DNA of 64,000 bases, taken from contig NC_088317.1 in NCBI RefSeq assembly GCF_910592395.1, positions 1,984,001-2,048,000 of the forward strand, in the 5' to 3' direction. The stretch comes from Lineus longissimus (lineage: Eukaryota; Nemertea; Pilidiophora; Heteronemertea; Lineidae). A model generated the notes under the pieces. The model was not told the DNA's origin and did no database searches. It was given only the letters and a program-made list of their open reading frames with translations. The translations under genes were made by a program, and so were the position numbers. Positions 24,801-43,622 of this stretch are shown in pieces (the stretch's first letter is position 1; each line of letters starts with the position of its first letter).

Positions 24801-27378
24801 ACCTGGTACAAACCATCGAATGGTACAGACCTTGGCCTGAAGTTGATTCGTAAAATGCTAATAAGCTATAAAGAAGACAACAAATTACAAGCTCTAATGA
24901 CTCAAAGACATCCTTTTTCGGTCAGCATAATTCCCCTGCTGAATGGGAAATCCCATAGTCTTATTACCTTCTGTTCGACAAGCTGTGAGTTTTTCCACGA
25001 TTCTACCTCTTTACTTTTATTCTCTTCCCAAGCTTTACGCTCTGAAGGCGCCTAGAAATTAGGAAAACTACAAGCATAAGCTGCTATCTAGGCACAATAT
25101 ATACAAAATGTGTCATTCTGAAGCTCATCTACTTGGTCTTACAAAATCATTGCATTTGAAAGTCACTGGTTCATTCACCACTCATGCCCACCGAAGATCT
25201 ACGCTGCTCATTGAGATATCAGACATGACAGAGCGCCGTTCTGTTGAACTGTAATAACATCATTTTGCCATCCAATATGGCGATGATGATGACACCTACA
25301 CGTCACGAAAAACTTATTACATGTACTTCAAATTACTTTAGAGTAAGAATTTATTGACATCACATACATGTATTATTGTATACCAGCCCTGGCAGAATGT
25401 GTTCTTGGACTGTAAGTACAATAATGTTGCCATTCTAAATGGCTCAATGACGTATTGCATGAAATATTTGTAAGACCAAGTGGATGGACTACGTGACTTG
25501 GAAGAGGAAGAGCATGGCACCTGAATGCTGAAATATTTTATACAAAAGGAGTGAAGGAAACAGGATTACTAGCTATCTAAAGGTTTTTTGTAAACAAGCA
25601 ATCTAAGCATTGTTGGAAGCAGACGACGTCGTACCCTCTGCTTCTCCAGATGGTCTGCCTTCCACTTATCCGTCTCTGCTTCTTTGGCCGCCTCCCAACT
25701 TTTCCTCACGCTCAGTTTGAGCTCACCTCCGCTCTGAATAGTCATGTAAGTTATTAGGTGTCAACTCAAATGCCATTACATGTCACCTAGAAGCTTTAAG
25801 GTCGAAAATTCACACAATTCTGATGTGCTCGCTGAGCAATTCCTCAATGTTAACCCCTTATGAGTCAAGATGACATCACATGTACCGGTAATCTTCATCA
25901 AGGAATCTACCCTTGGCCTTACTGATACAATAGCTGACACTCCTCTGTGAGGTGAGCAGCACTTGACAAAGTTTAACATTTTTGCATACATGACCCAATT
26001 TAAAGTTGGTGACAGAATTGTGTCACATCAAACAAACAATTGCAAAAGGATGGTCTCACAAATTGAAGAAATCAACATAAATTATTCAACTTCAGATATT
26101 TCACAAATAAAGTGCAGCATTACCATTTGGGATAACTGATTCCAGCGGTTCCTTTCCTCGAGTAGCTGCGACTCGGTCTGACGAAGTCTCTCCTTGAACT
26201 CCTGAAGTTCTTTCTCAAGGCTTGGATTCCCACCAACATGTAGATTGATTGGCGAGGGCGTCTGAGAGCTCATGTATTCACTGTGTCGCCGGGTCATGTG
26301 GGCTTGGAGGAATGAAGGGTTGATGAATGCTTTTTGACAATAAGGACACTGGAAAACCAAACAGACATTTTAGTTTATTTCTAAAGATGCAATATTCTAT
26401 GGGTGGTACGTCTAGATTAATACCTGTGCCTGAACTCACTTCAGTGTCAATACCAGAAAACTGGTATAACCAGGAAAAGAAAGCACCCTCTTAGTCTCAC
26501 CAAAGATTCTAACTTACTCACCTTGTTATAACTGTTGGCACCAGAATGTAAGATCTGCTGCTGTGCAGCCAGAAGCTTCTTCCGCTTGTGACTCTCTTTT
26601 TTAACATCAGCCAACTCCTGCTTCAGTTTTTCCATTGCTTTCTCGGTTTCCTCCTGCTCCTGAGATAACTGGCGCATTTTCTCATGGACGCCCGCGGTAC
26701 GGCCTTGAAGATATTCCTGAGAATGCTGCAAGAAAAATTTGGTTCAAAAGTGAGCAAACATTGACTGAGTGGATCGGACTGTCACTTTTGTTAGCCAGAT
26801 GGGATGACTCAAATCGCAGCAGAGAAAACCTATTCCAAGACAGAGTAAATATGACATCACCAAGTTTCCTAAAATCACTCACCAATAGATATTCAATGGT
26901 CAATTGAGCCAGTTTAAACAACTTCAGAAAGTTTGGATCCATGCTTCTCGTGTCTATTTCAGCCTCGATGTTGCAGAATGTGATGTTCATGATGTTCTCC
27001 TGCAGACTGGTGTAATCAAGCTCTCTGGACATTCTGTCTATATCTATGGCAGCTGGAATCGAAGCAAGCGGTTTTTTCATTTATAAAACATCCAAAAAAA
27101 GAAATTCCCACATCAGGCTGCCCAGACTAAGTAGCGTTACATGTAATTTGCAGTTTATTCTCCATTTTCTCACATTTCCTTCAACACTCAAGCCAGACAG
27201 CATATGCCTAACACTAACAGCAGTTTAAATACATACCAACTTTGCGCCAATCAATTCTTTCCATCCTTTTCTTCATGGTGAAAGCTAAACCATTCGCCTT
27301 GACAGGTGACCCACTGTAGTATCCAAATGAAGATGGTGGAGGTCCACCATTCAATTGAGAAGGCACCATTCCAGGCAT
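15802..27378 (-). CDS. DZIP1: DZIP1/iguana: zinc-finger coiled-coil ciliary basal body protein
   Basis: Basal-body and transition-zone protein needed for ciliogenesis and Hedgehog signalling. Coding exons (minus): 27378-27237, 27052-26883, 26725-26522, 26348-26124, 25733-25635, 25051-24968, 24660-24451, 24072-23986, 23763-23683, 23395-23303, 22789-22724, 22448-22298, [21738-21700], [21492-21451], 20361-20298, 20132-19982, 19800-19723, 19474-19378, 18034-17830, 17694-17473, 17337-17127, 16902-16808, 16662-16583, 15875-15802. Without the bracketed mini-exons this is 962 aa. The start ATG sits 5 nt inside an exon, so a noncoding 5' exon is expected. Residues ~37-155 form the Dzip N-terminal domain (RIDWRKV-AAIDIDRMSRELD). 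One C2H2 finger follows: C173, C176, H189, H194 (CPYCQKAF...HMTRRH). Long coiled coils, a helical SSRLQAHLRNNP segment, Ser/Pro/Lys-rich repeats and acidic tracts come next; the C-terminus is VTDWDSDLEIDDL. Phases close throughout. Confidence 0.95.
16583..18034 (-). other. DZIP1: DZIP1 low-complexity tail exons
   Basis: Exons 18034-17830, 17694-17473, 17337-17127, 16902-16808 and 16662-16583 encode a disordered tail. It has a basic Ser/Pro part with two SKKSP-type motifs, an acidic run (EDWDTEEEEETEEDED), KKGPNVERLSQSIELQLTG, and HGQHHDNDDDDDSSSISISS. The EDWD, SEWDSE and TDWDSDLE motifs recur, ending in the extreme C-terminus. Recurrence of W-D acidic motifs suggests repeated short linear binding sites (inference). 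Confidence 0.8.
19522..19600 (+). mobile_element. tRNA-derived SINE-like fragment in DZIP1 intron
   Basis: GCATAGTTACTAGAGCGTCC resembles a tRNA A-box head; GGTTGCGAGTTCACAC about 35 bases later resembles a degraded TPsiC/B-box. Typical of tRNA-headed SINEs; the ends are not defined. Confidence 0.4.
20862..21037. mobile_element. pogo/Tigger-like MITE, 176 bp
   Basis: Terminal inverted repeats CAGTAGAACCTCTCTATTAA and GAGGTTCCACTG, flanked on both sides by TA, the target site of Tc1/mariner-pogo elements. Short and non-coding. Related pieces occur at 1588, 14068, 58560 and 62520. It lies in the DZIP1 intron next to the duplicated mini-exons. Confidence 0.75.
21451..21492 (-). CDS. DZIP1: DZIP1 duplicated mini-exon A (42 nt)
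   Basis: Bounded by AG (minus, 21494-21493) and GTAGAA (21450-21445). It enters and leaves in phase 1, so inclusion adds 14 residues reading ELEVKEEMVQWTNQ after the junction codon without shifting frame. Its neighbour at 21700-21738 encodes a close relative. Introns around the two copies are unlike each other, so the exon duplication is not fresh. Whether one, both or neither is used needs transcripts. Confidence 0.7.
21700..21738 (-). CDS. DZIP1: DZIP1 duplicated mini-exon B (39 nt)
   Basis: Bounded by GCAG acceptor and GTAGAC donor on the minus strand, phase 1 in and out. It adds 13 residues, ELEVKEIVQWTSK. It differs from mini-exon A by one codon deletion and a few conservative changes; many differences are at third positions, as expected under protein-level constraint. 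Confidence 0.7.
24127..24260 (-). mobile_element. SINE-like fragment with 5S rRNA-like and tRNA-like parts
   Basis: On the minus strand, GGCCCAGTGGTTGGCGCGTT (tRNA A-box-like) is followed by GGAAGTTAAGCAACGTTGAG and GGATCGGTGACCGGCGCG. The latter two match the A-box and C-box of the 5S rRNA internal promoter (AAGTTAAGCAACGTCG; GGATGGGTGACCGCC). The spacing is 5S-like. It sits in a DZIP1 intron, antisense to nothing coding. Confidence 0.6.
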
Positions 27379-27810
27379 TATTTCTAGAAATGGAACACAA
27401 CAGGGTATAAAATTACGCTTTCGGCTAGGCTTGCGGCGTATGCCGCGCCTACTGTATAGTATGGAATTTCTGTTGTAAATCGTACCTGTAAAGTCTTGTG
27501 ATCAGTCGAAAAGAATCATTTTAAGTAAAAAACCTTGAAGCGGGGTTTTACCAAATGTCAAACCAGACCCTGTACATGATGCACTACAATACACTACAGA
27601 CATACAAATAACAGAGCGTTGGAAAAGGTAAACACTGAAATGATTTCCAGAATTCTTCGATCACAGAGCACTAACCTCATCAAACTTAGTTTCTCAGTGA
27701 GGAGAATTGTCAGTTCTCTCTCTACGATCAGTTGAAAACAGAATTAGTCAAGAAATAATAACTTTATGACTAACATTTCCAGGCGTGGTCGGGTAAATTT
27801 TTTCAATTTG

Positions 27811-27821
27811 TCGCCATTTTG
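27811..27821 (-). promoter_or_regulatory. YY1-like site upstream of DZIP1
   Basis: CAAAATGGCGA on the minus strand, about 430 bp upstream of the DZIP1 ATG and in sense orientation, so it may mark the transcription start or leader exon. Motif evidence only. Confidence 0.35.
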
Positions 27822-28065
27822 AAACCATACAGAACACGCACAGAATCCTGGGAAATACCTTCAAAACCCTTTTATTTAAAAAAAAGTTCGGCAAAATGAG
27901 CATCATAAAAAAAAAATTTATGTTGTTTAAGCCTATTGTTTCCTTATAAATAGATGCAATAGGCCTGAATTGCGGTCGTTTCGCTTCCTAACCTTTTCGC
28001 CCTCAGTCGTTTCGCTCCCTACTATGCATCTACAACGTATAATGCACTGATTACGTCAGGATGCC

Positions 28066-28290
28066 GGCAGGGTCTATTCTACAGACCAAAGACTTTACAG
28101 ACCTTGTTTTTTTGGCTCTCACCTTTTTATTAGTGGAGATTTTCAAGGTACTAAAATTTCTTTCTGAGCATATGCGGAAACCGTTTCTGGTCTAATATCA
28201 CTTTAGATTTCATGAAAATCTCCACTAATAAAAATGTGAGAGCCAAAAAACGAGGTCTGTAAAGTCTTTGGTCTGTCGAATAGACCCTGC
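28066..28290. mobile_element. foldback MITE in the divergent promoter
   Basis: The left arm (from GGCAGGGTCTATTCTACAGA, about 28066-28147) and right arm (to about 28290) are inverted repeats of roughly 80 bp. Both contain ACAGACC, AAAGACTTTACAGACC and GGCTCTCAC, with a ~60-bp centre. No coding capacity. Confidence 0.8.
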
Positions 28291-28802
28291 CCAGGATGCC
28301 CACTATGGTGAAACGGTAAATCCAATAGACAAATCATAAAGTTTCTTAAAAAATAGGTGGAACACACACGGGGTTGAACACAAAACTTAGGCCTGTACCA
28401 CTCACCGCTCACCACATAGGCAAGAAAAATGATGCGCAGCCAAACAAAAGGCTGGCAGTCAGTGATAGGATAGGCCTATGATAAAAAGCATCGTTATTTA
28501 CCAAAATCAATGTAAAAATAAGGGAAAATGGCCAGAAAGCAGCTAGGCCTATGTGATTGTGAACAGGGGAAAACACTTGTTGGAACAGCCACCATTTGTG
28601 GTCAATAAACCCCCCCCCCCCCCCCACCCCCGATGCCCGATGCCCGATGCGCAACCGGCTGCGAAACGACTGGGGGCGAAAAGGTCAGGGTGCGGAACTA
28701 CCCGGAATTACCGGAACTACCACCCCAGCCAATCAGATTTCCCCACGATCTTCGGTAGTGGTGTCGTGTTTTATTCACAACTTGTGAGAGTCACTGTCCC
28801 AA

Positions 28803-31800
28803 ATGATTTCTCCTGTTGTTGACGAGATGTTGGGTTTACACCCCATTTTGAGCACGCTAACGATATTCCTTCTATCCTTAGATCTCCATTTTCATGGTGA
28901 GTTGCTGATTCTGTATTTCTGTTTGCCACAAAAGCAATGGTTTCTTCTGTCAAAAGTGACAAGTTTTCACATCGATTTATTCATGATTTTTGGCAATCCA
29001 GATTCTGGGCCTGCATAGCACGGTTGTGTACATTTTGATGTGATCCACATCCTCTTAAAAAATCAAAAGGGAACCAACAAAACTTATATATTTCTGGCAG
29101 TGAAGAAGCTTGCTGCTCTAGTTTTAAAAACTACGGTATACCCGGACTGCGTTCATAGAAATTAGGCAATGAGTGGCAAATCCAAAAGTTCAGTCTCAGT
29201 GTCGCGCGTTGTACCGTAGCCGTACGGCGTAGTAGCCACTATAGGCACTATAGCCTACTCCTACTGTGCCTGCTGTCGTGGCGTTGCTTTAAGTCATCGG
29301 ACGTAGGCGTAGCCATAGGTCGTCGCACAGTCTTGACTGTCTGCGAGTCAAAAAGCCTTTCAGCGGTTAGTGTTCTAAAGTTATAGTGTTGGGCCCTGGC
29401 CTAATGGCCATAACGGTAACGCCTTCTTGAACTACACGATCGAGTTATAACGTCTTCCATTCCGAACTCGTGAACTCGCTGGACATTCGCGACGACTGTG
29501 GTCCTCATTTTTAGTTGAGATGTACAATGGAATGTACGGACTAAAAACTGATTTAAACTGATTTAAAAGAGCAGATGCATATCCTGTTCGATCACTGACA
29601 CTGTTGTTGTGTCACAGATGTTTAGCTATTGATCGCATATGTTTCATTATTGAAATACAGATGAGTGGTGAGAGAGATGTGATGTTGAGATTGTCTAAAT
29701 GTTTCATTGACATTGATGAATGACATAAAACATCTGCCCACACATGATCCAGACCAGAGACATTAGATAATTTACATTATCCACCATCTTTTAGTGTCAA
29801 TGTTCTCTTTTAAGGAATTCATGGTGCTAGTAAAGAAGATGTGGAGCGCCACCTACAGATGGGAAAGAAACTACTCGCAGCCGGACAGTTAGCAGATGCT
29901 CTGCATCATTATCATCAAGCAATAGGTGAGACACAAGTCCATAAATGTGAATAATCTTGCATGGAGATAAACCAATAATTGATTCATTGAAATACTGTCT
30001 AGTCAGTTAAGAGCCATCCTGTCTTTTTGCCGACAGGACCGCCTCGGCCCTTCAACCTTAATGATAAGGTTGACTCCTTAGCTTCCTGTGTGCCCCTGGT
30101 GCTTCGGTCGCCGGAACTAAACATCAACAATGTCTATTTGATTCATGCAGTGTTTTGTAATGTATTTTGAAGTTACTTGTTGCTTTGCCTAGTTTAAAAA
30201 ATGAATTGGTTGCACCAATTCGAAGAGGTGATATAGTCCATGTAGTCTGATAAGGTTCCATAAACAGACTCTGCCAGTGCTCTAGAAAATTTGGTGTAAA
30301 TTGTGATTTTCATTTCAGAGGGTGATCCCAAAAACTATATGTCTTACTTCCAACGGGCCACAGTGTATTTAGCGATAGGAAAGTCAAAGTCTGCGTTGCC
30401 TGATCTCGACCATGTTTTAGAACTCAAACCAGATTTCAGCACGGCCCGGCAACAAAGAGCCAGCATATTATTGAAGCAGGGAAGATTAAAAGAGGCAGCA
30501 AAGGACTATGCCGATTTGGTGAGTTGTTTTGGCAGAATTTAAATCTTAACTTTACTGATTGAGACGTAAAATTGAGCTTCCTTTAATCCTTGTACTGAGT
30601 ATCTCAGTGGCAGGGCAAGCAAAAAAACCCGCCCAGGTAAACAGTCAGTGGTCTTTGTCTTAGCTGGTCAAATCACCAAATTGGCATGCAGTGGTAACTA
30701 CAGCAGGCAGCTGACACTGACCATTAGCAGAAGATGGCTGTCTCTGCAGCATTGGAGTCAGAGCTTTGTCACTCGGCCTACAAGTAGCTTGCTCCTTCAA
30801 GTCACTCCTTTCCCATCTCCAGGTAAAACACGATCCTTCCAATCAAGAAGCACAGCGACAATTAGATTTAATAGGACCGCTGCAAGATGACATTGAAGAC
30901 GCCAAAGAAATGGTCGAGAATAACAATCATGTGGGTGCGATTGAACTGCTATCAAAAGCAATTGAGGTAAGTTTTGCGTCTGTGGGAATCACTATGGCCT
31001 CACTTTTGGCATCGGTTTTGGGGAAAAGTCTAACTTTGAACCACTTGGCAAAGGGATTTTCCATTGCATTACATGGTTTGCTACGGCTACCTGCGGTGCT
31101 CTTCGGGCAGTGAGATCAAGTCATGCTGTTTGTTATGCATCACGGTCATTGAGTGGGGGGAGTCTGTAGTTGTTGGGATGACACTAACTCTGCGTGTTAA
31201 TCATTTGGATGCGTGCCTCTCAGACCTTGTCTTTCACAACTTCAGCATTCACCTTGGGATGTCGACCTTCGAGAACTACGAGCAGAATGTTACATCAACA
31301 TTGGTGACTATTTCAAAGCCATCCACGACATCAAGCCGACAACAAAACTGATCAGCGATAATACAGGGGCTTATCTGAAGATAAGCCAACTTTACTACCA
31401 AATGGGGGAGGCAGAAGATTCCTTGAAGTAAGTCAGTCAGTTAAGTTGAAGGTTTCATGCCCCTTTCCCAGATACTCCATGGACAGGTCAGGCTAACCCA
31501 TTAAAACAAAGAAAGGCCAAATACTAAGATATGGCTCTCCATGACTTAAACTGTCACTGAATATTCATTGATTTTTTCAAAGGTCATGGACAAGTATAAC
31601 AAAAATTTAGATTTTCTTCGGCCCAAAAGTTCTCCGTGCGATCTGGTGCTTCAGAATCCGATCAGATTCTCTGCTAGTATTCATATTCTTATTTTTGTAT
31701 CAACGCGCTTAAATGAGACCGCATCAGTGACAAGCGCTAGATGACAAATGTCCATTCAAAAAAGGATAACTAATTTCACCCCTCTGTATATTTTTAGCGA

Positions 31801-33588
31801 AATCCGAGAATGTCTCAAACTTGACCAGGACCATCCAAAATGTTTCAAGCATTATAAGAAAGTGAAGAAGTTAGTAAAACAGATGCAGTCTACGAGTACC
31901 TTCATCCAAGAGGGACAATATGACGAGTGTATCTCAAAAGTAGACGCCATGCTCAAGACAGAACCAGATGTGGAAGTTTACAGACGGAAAGCCAACGGCT
32001 ATTATTGTCACTGCCATTCTGCGGTAAGTTTAGTGTTTGTCCCCAAACTTTAAAAAATACCGATATGAATTCTGTACCTGGAAAGCCTGACAGACTACAG
32101 GTCTCAGGTTCTTGTTGCGGGCCCATTCAGGCTAAGAACCAAGACACTTTACGTTGGTAGACAGGACAGTAAGGTGTGGTCTGTTGTATCTTGTAACTAG
32201 AATACCATACTCGGAAGCCTAATAGTTGACTCGCACTTCTATTTGCACTCGGCAACTGACGGACACCTTCCACCTGAAGTGACAACCATTTGCAGTTTTA
32301 AAATACATTTTCTTATCATTTCATGATCGTCTTTCAGGGTGGAAATTTCGAAAAAGCCTTAAAGATCTGCAGCAAAATTATCGAAAATGATGAAAACAAT
32401 ATTGATGCACTCTGTGATAGGGCGGAAGCCTACCTGGCCAACGATATGCTGGATGATGGTAGGTCAAAAGTTGTTTTGAAAATTGTCAGGCTGTTCAATG
32501 TCACCAAGTACATACTTGTGCCAAAAGGGGGTTAAAAAATTTGAAAAAAAATAAAATCACAAAAATCATTTTTTTGGGAAGCAATTAGGTGAGGGTTGCT
32601 ACTTCGAATGTAACCTGCAAGTTTGCTTGTTTCTAGGTATGAACGACTACCAACAGGCCCACAATATAGATCAAAACAATCGTCGAGCCGAGGAAGGTTT
32701 ACAGAAAGCCCAAAAGTTAAAGAAGCAGGCGGGAAAAAGAGATTATTATAAAATTTTAGGAGTTCGAAGGTAAGAGCTGGCACTTTTCTGTGTCAAGACA
32801 TCAACATTGATATGAGTTTTCGTTTTTTGCAAACTTTCTATGACATCTGTCTTCTTTACAGAACTGACTGTCTAGCTTGCATCTCATAAATTCTGACATG
32901 TCATTAAAAAAAAGAGTTGTATCACAATTTATTCATTCAAACTCAATCCTGCTCCTCGTACTTTCAGAAACGCCAACAAACAACAAATAATGAAAGCTTA
33001 TAGGAAATTAGCCGTCAAGTGGCATCCAGATAAATATGATGGCGAAGATAAAAAGAAAGCAGAAAAAATGTTTATAGATATAGCATCCGCTAAAGAAGTT
33101 TTAACGGATCCTGGTAAGTTATGGAGGTCTTGGTATTTGTTAGAAAAACTGTCATGTTTTGTGCATTTGATTACTGGTGCTGTGCTTGGGTAAGCCCTGG
33201 ATCTCCGCTTTGAAGGGCATGCCAAATGTTGCCTGAACACGAACATTCTTATCCCTGGCTCGAGTAACAGTTAATCAGGGTCAAAAGAATGACCTGAACC
33301 CCAGACCAGGGGTGCGTATTAAGCTACAAAAGAGGACTCTCTTACCTCATTGAAAATATTAGTCACTTGTATAGTAGGGGTGACAGCCTTTCTAAGAATT
33401 GACTACTAATGGTAATAGTAACATTTCAAATTTTATTTTTTTCAATTTCAGAAAAACGTCAAAAATTTGATCAGGGTGAGGATCCGTTAGACCCAGAAGC
33501 ACAAGCAAGAGGCGGCGATCCATTCTTCCATCAGGGCTTCAACCCCTTCGGCGGTGGGGGATTCCAGTTTAAATTCCACTTCAACTAA
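28803..33588 (+). CDS. DNAJC3: DNAJC3 / P58IPK, ER-lumen TPR-J-domain co-chaperone
   Basis: ER co-chaperone that stimulates BiP through its J domain and binds misfolded clients with TPR repeats; also an inhibitor of eIF2alpha kinases. Ten exons: 28803-28896, 29815-29925, 30319-30518, 30823-30966, 31246-31427, 31798-32023, 32338-32458, 32637-32769, 32968-33113, 33452-33588. Total 1494 nt, 497 aa (human 504). The N-terminus has a hydrophobic signal segment (ILSTLTIFLLSLDLHF). TPR repeats run from VERHLQMGKKLLAAGQLADA to about residue 375. The J domain starts KRDYYKILGVRR and keeps the catalytic HPD at 423-425. The C-terminus is the family's FKFHFN with no KDEL. Phases close at every junction. 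An in-frame ATG at 28827 is an alternative start that also keeps the signal. Confidence 0.97.
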
Positions 33589-34458
33589 TTAGTAACAGAC
33601 AGACATTTTCGTTAGAGACAGACTTCTATTTTTGGGTTGGGTGTTGTTGGTTACAGATGGAGTGCGGAGAGCAGGTGCTATTTGGGACACATGCCTTAAA
33701 GAGGATGGCGTTCCCACAAGCTGATAAGGAAAAGCCGTTCCTCAACAAGATGTGGGAGTGAGGGATTTCACTGAAAGTTATTGAGGGCGATGTGCTTGTC
33801 ACTCACTGTATGTGAGGGATGAGTTTCTCCACATGCAGTTTATTGTACTTCCTACAGTACAATCATTCGCACGGCGGACAGTTTAAGACATCTTAAGTTG
33901 CAAACTTATGGACGAACATTCAATTGAATATTTGATGAAATAGTAGGTTTACGAATCTTTGATATATGTTTTTGAATCTGTAACGGACCGGCATTCTGTC
34001 CCATAGTTATGCAAGTCGATATGACTAATACTGATTTGCATTTTCTTGTTGGTTTGTGGGTAGGATGTCCTATTATATCAGAAATTTCAGTTTTGGTTGT
34101 AACGTGCACTGGGTAAGGTGGTTCCAAGCAAGCTCATACATTTATACCCCTTTTACTTGAGTTGCTGTACATTTTCATCAAAATGAGACAAGATTTTTAT
34201 CTGCTATTAAGAAGCGTACAGATATTCCCAATGGAAAGTACCAGAGTCCCAAGCCTCAGCAGGAAATCGGACACAGTTATGTATTGTATTAGATTTCATA
34301 ACTTTTGCAGTTAAGTTCAACTTGAGCGTAGTTTGAATCTAGCATTTTGACAACTCCATTACAGTAATTTCAATCAAATACGATAGAATTTCCTGACAAC
34401 ACCTTTTTAGTCTTGATTTCAGCTTTCTCCTGAAGAGTACAATTGTACATTTTTTGTA

Positions 34459-34487
34459 AATAAATTTGTATATTCTTGTAAATTAAA
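34459..34487 (+). terminator. poly(A) signals of DNAJC3
   Basis: AATAAA at 34459-34464 and ATTAAA at 34482-34487, followed by a T/G-rich stretch, about 870 bp past the stop codon. Confidence 0.55.
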
Positions 34488-35361
34488 GAATTACTGCTGT
34501 TTATATCTGGCTCCGTGTTGTGTCTACGAACAGTTCAAGAACTGATTGCTAAAGCATCCCGTTGTGGTCCAAGCCAGTAACTAACCTGCGTTGATTGTTG
34601 AGACATCCCCCCTGGAATATCGTCAACTGCCACAGACAGACTGATGTATTCGACATACATTTTAAGTTCTTGATAACGTCAGAAGGATCATTATCTTCAA
34701 AATATTTGTGTAAAACGTACCCGATTTGAAATACCTTACTAATTCTATGTAGCTTTGTCCTTGAAATTTTATAAATCAGTTCTACATACACCTTGGTGAG
34801 CATGGTCAACTCTGAATTCACCATGGAGAACGCTGCATTCATCATGGTGAGCATGGTAAACTCCGATTTTATCATGGTGAATCTCAGATCTTTTTCGTAA
34901 GGGCATGGACTGGAGACCTTGCAAAGTTGCTGATGCCTGGGCTGTGATAATTGAGAAGTCACAACTACAGATTGTACGAAAATACTGGTGTGGAGAATTG
35001 TGGTAGGCCTTAATGAAGACCGTGATCAGGTGCTGCCCTCTTTAAAAAGATCTATTTTTAAGCGTGTAACACCCCTTTAAATCCATACACCAGCACCTCT
35101 ACCGGCCAATTTGGTACTTCCTGGGGCATTTGAGTGCACGGCGAATTAATATATCGCACTATATTTCTATTTCTATAATTCCTACAAACATGCATTTTAT
35201 TGATGAAGATTCCAAGTAATGATCGGGAAAAAAAATTTATATTCTTGAAAGCACCAATTATTTATCGAAAGTAATTCTTTTGGTTAAGACGAGAATAAAG
35301 AAAGAGAACTATATAGTCCGCGGAATAGTATAGTTTGGAAATAAGGCCACACCCTGAAACC

Positions 35362-35373
35362 AATATGGCGGAC
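35362..35373 (+). promoter_or_regulatory. YY1-like site upstream of the kinase
   Basis: AATATGGCGGAC, close to the YY1 core, about 420 bp upstream of the kinase ATG and in sense orientation. Motif evidence only. Confidence 0.3.
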
Positions 35374-35793
35374 GTAACCAAAACTTTGTGATAATAACGC
35401 AATAATAACTCACAATAACCTGGAATAAATAACACTTTTTGTGAATATTGATACGAATTCCCAATAGATCGGGTCGAAAACTAGCTAGATTTTACAATTA
35501 TGTTAAAGTAGAAAGGCGTGATCTGTCAGGAAACGCCTAGTTTTCCAAGAGTTGTGTGTGTTGTTGACATTGTGTATTTTCCAGTGCATGAGTGTGTGTT
35601 CATTCCCTGCATCTACTGTGCAATGATTACATGGATGGATTAGGCTATGTCATGAAATGGCTTCGTTCGTAACGTCCCTCCACGGCACATTTGGATCTGA
35701 TTGAAAACCAGATATCTATTTTTGACTTTCATTGGAAAGAATGCTACGAGTGATCATTTATTGAGAGGCCTAAAGACAAGCACATCAAGAAAA

Positions 35794-43622
<7,829 letters not shown>

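Larger units (their letters stand above)
27379..28802. promoter_or_regulatory. shared divergent promoter region of DZIP1 and DNAJC3
   Basis: 1.4 kb between the two start codons, transcribed outward both ways. An acceptor-like TTCTAG sits 5 nt upstream of the DZIP1 ATG, so DZIP1 has a leader exon somewhere here. Contents: a YY1-like site (27811-27821), a foldback MITE (28066-28290), a poly-C run near 28611 and a short CGATGCC repeat at about 28630. No TATA box stands out. Confidence 0.6.
33589..35793. other. DNAJC3 3'UTR and kinase promoter region
   Basis: The first ~900 bp are probably DNAJC3 3'UTR, ending near AATAAA (34459) and ATTAAA (34482). From about 34.5 kb no gene is recognisable; the 137-aa open frame on the minus strand has no familiar motif. 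A YY1-like site at 35362 suggests the kinase transcript starts nearby. Confidence 0.55.

Noticed and set aside
28611-28660. Poly-C run with CGATGCC repeats as a CRISPR-like or telomere-like array
   Set aside because: Simple low-complexity DNA with three short units; no spacer structure.
34549-34962. 137-aa open frame downstream of DNAJC3
   Set aside because: Made of near-repeats of a TMVNSE/TMLT pattern caused by a short DNA repeat (ATGGTGA-type); no homology recognised.
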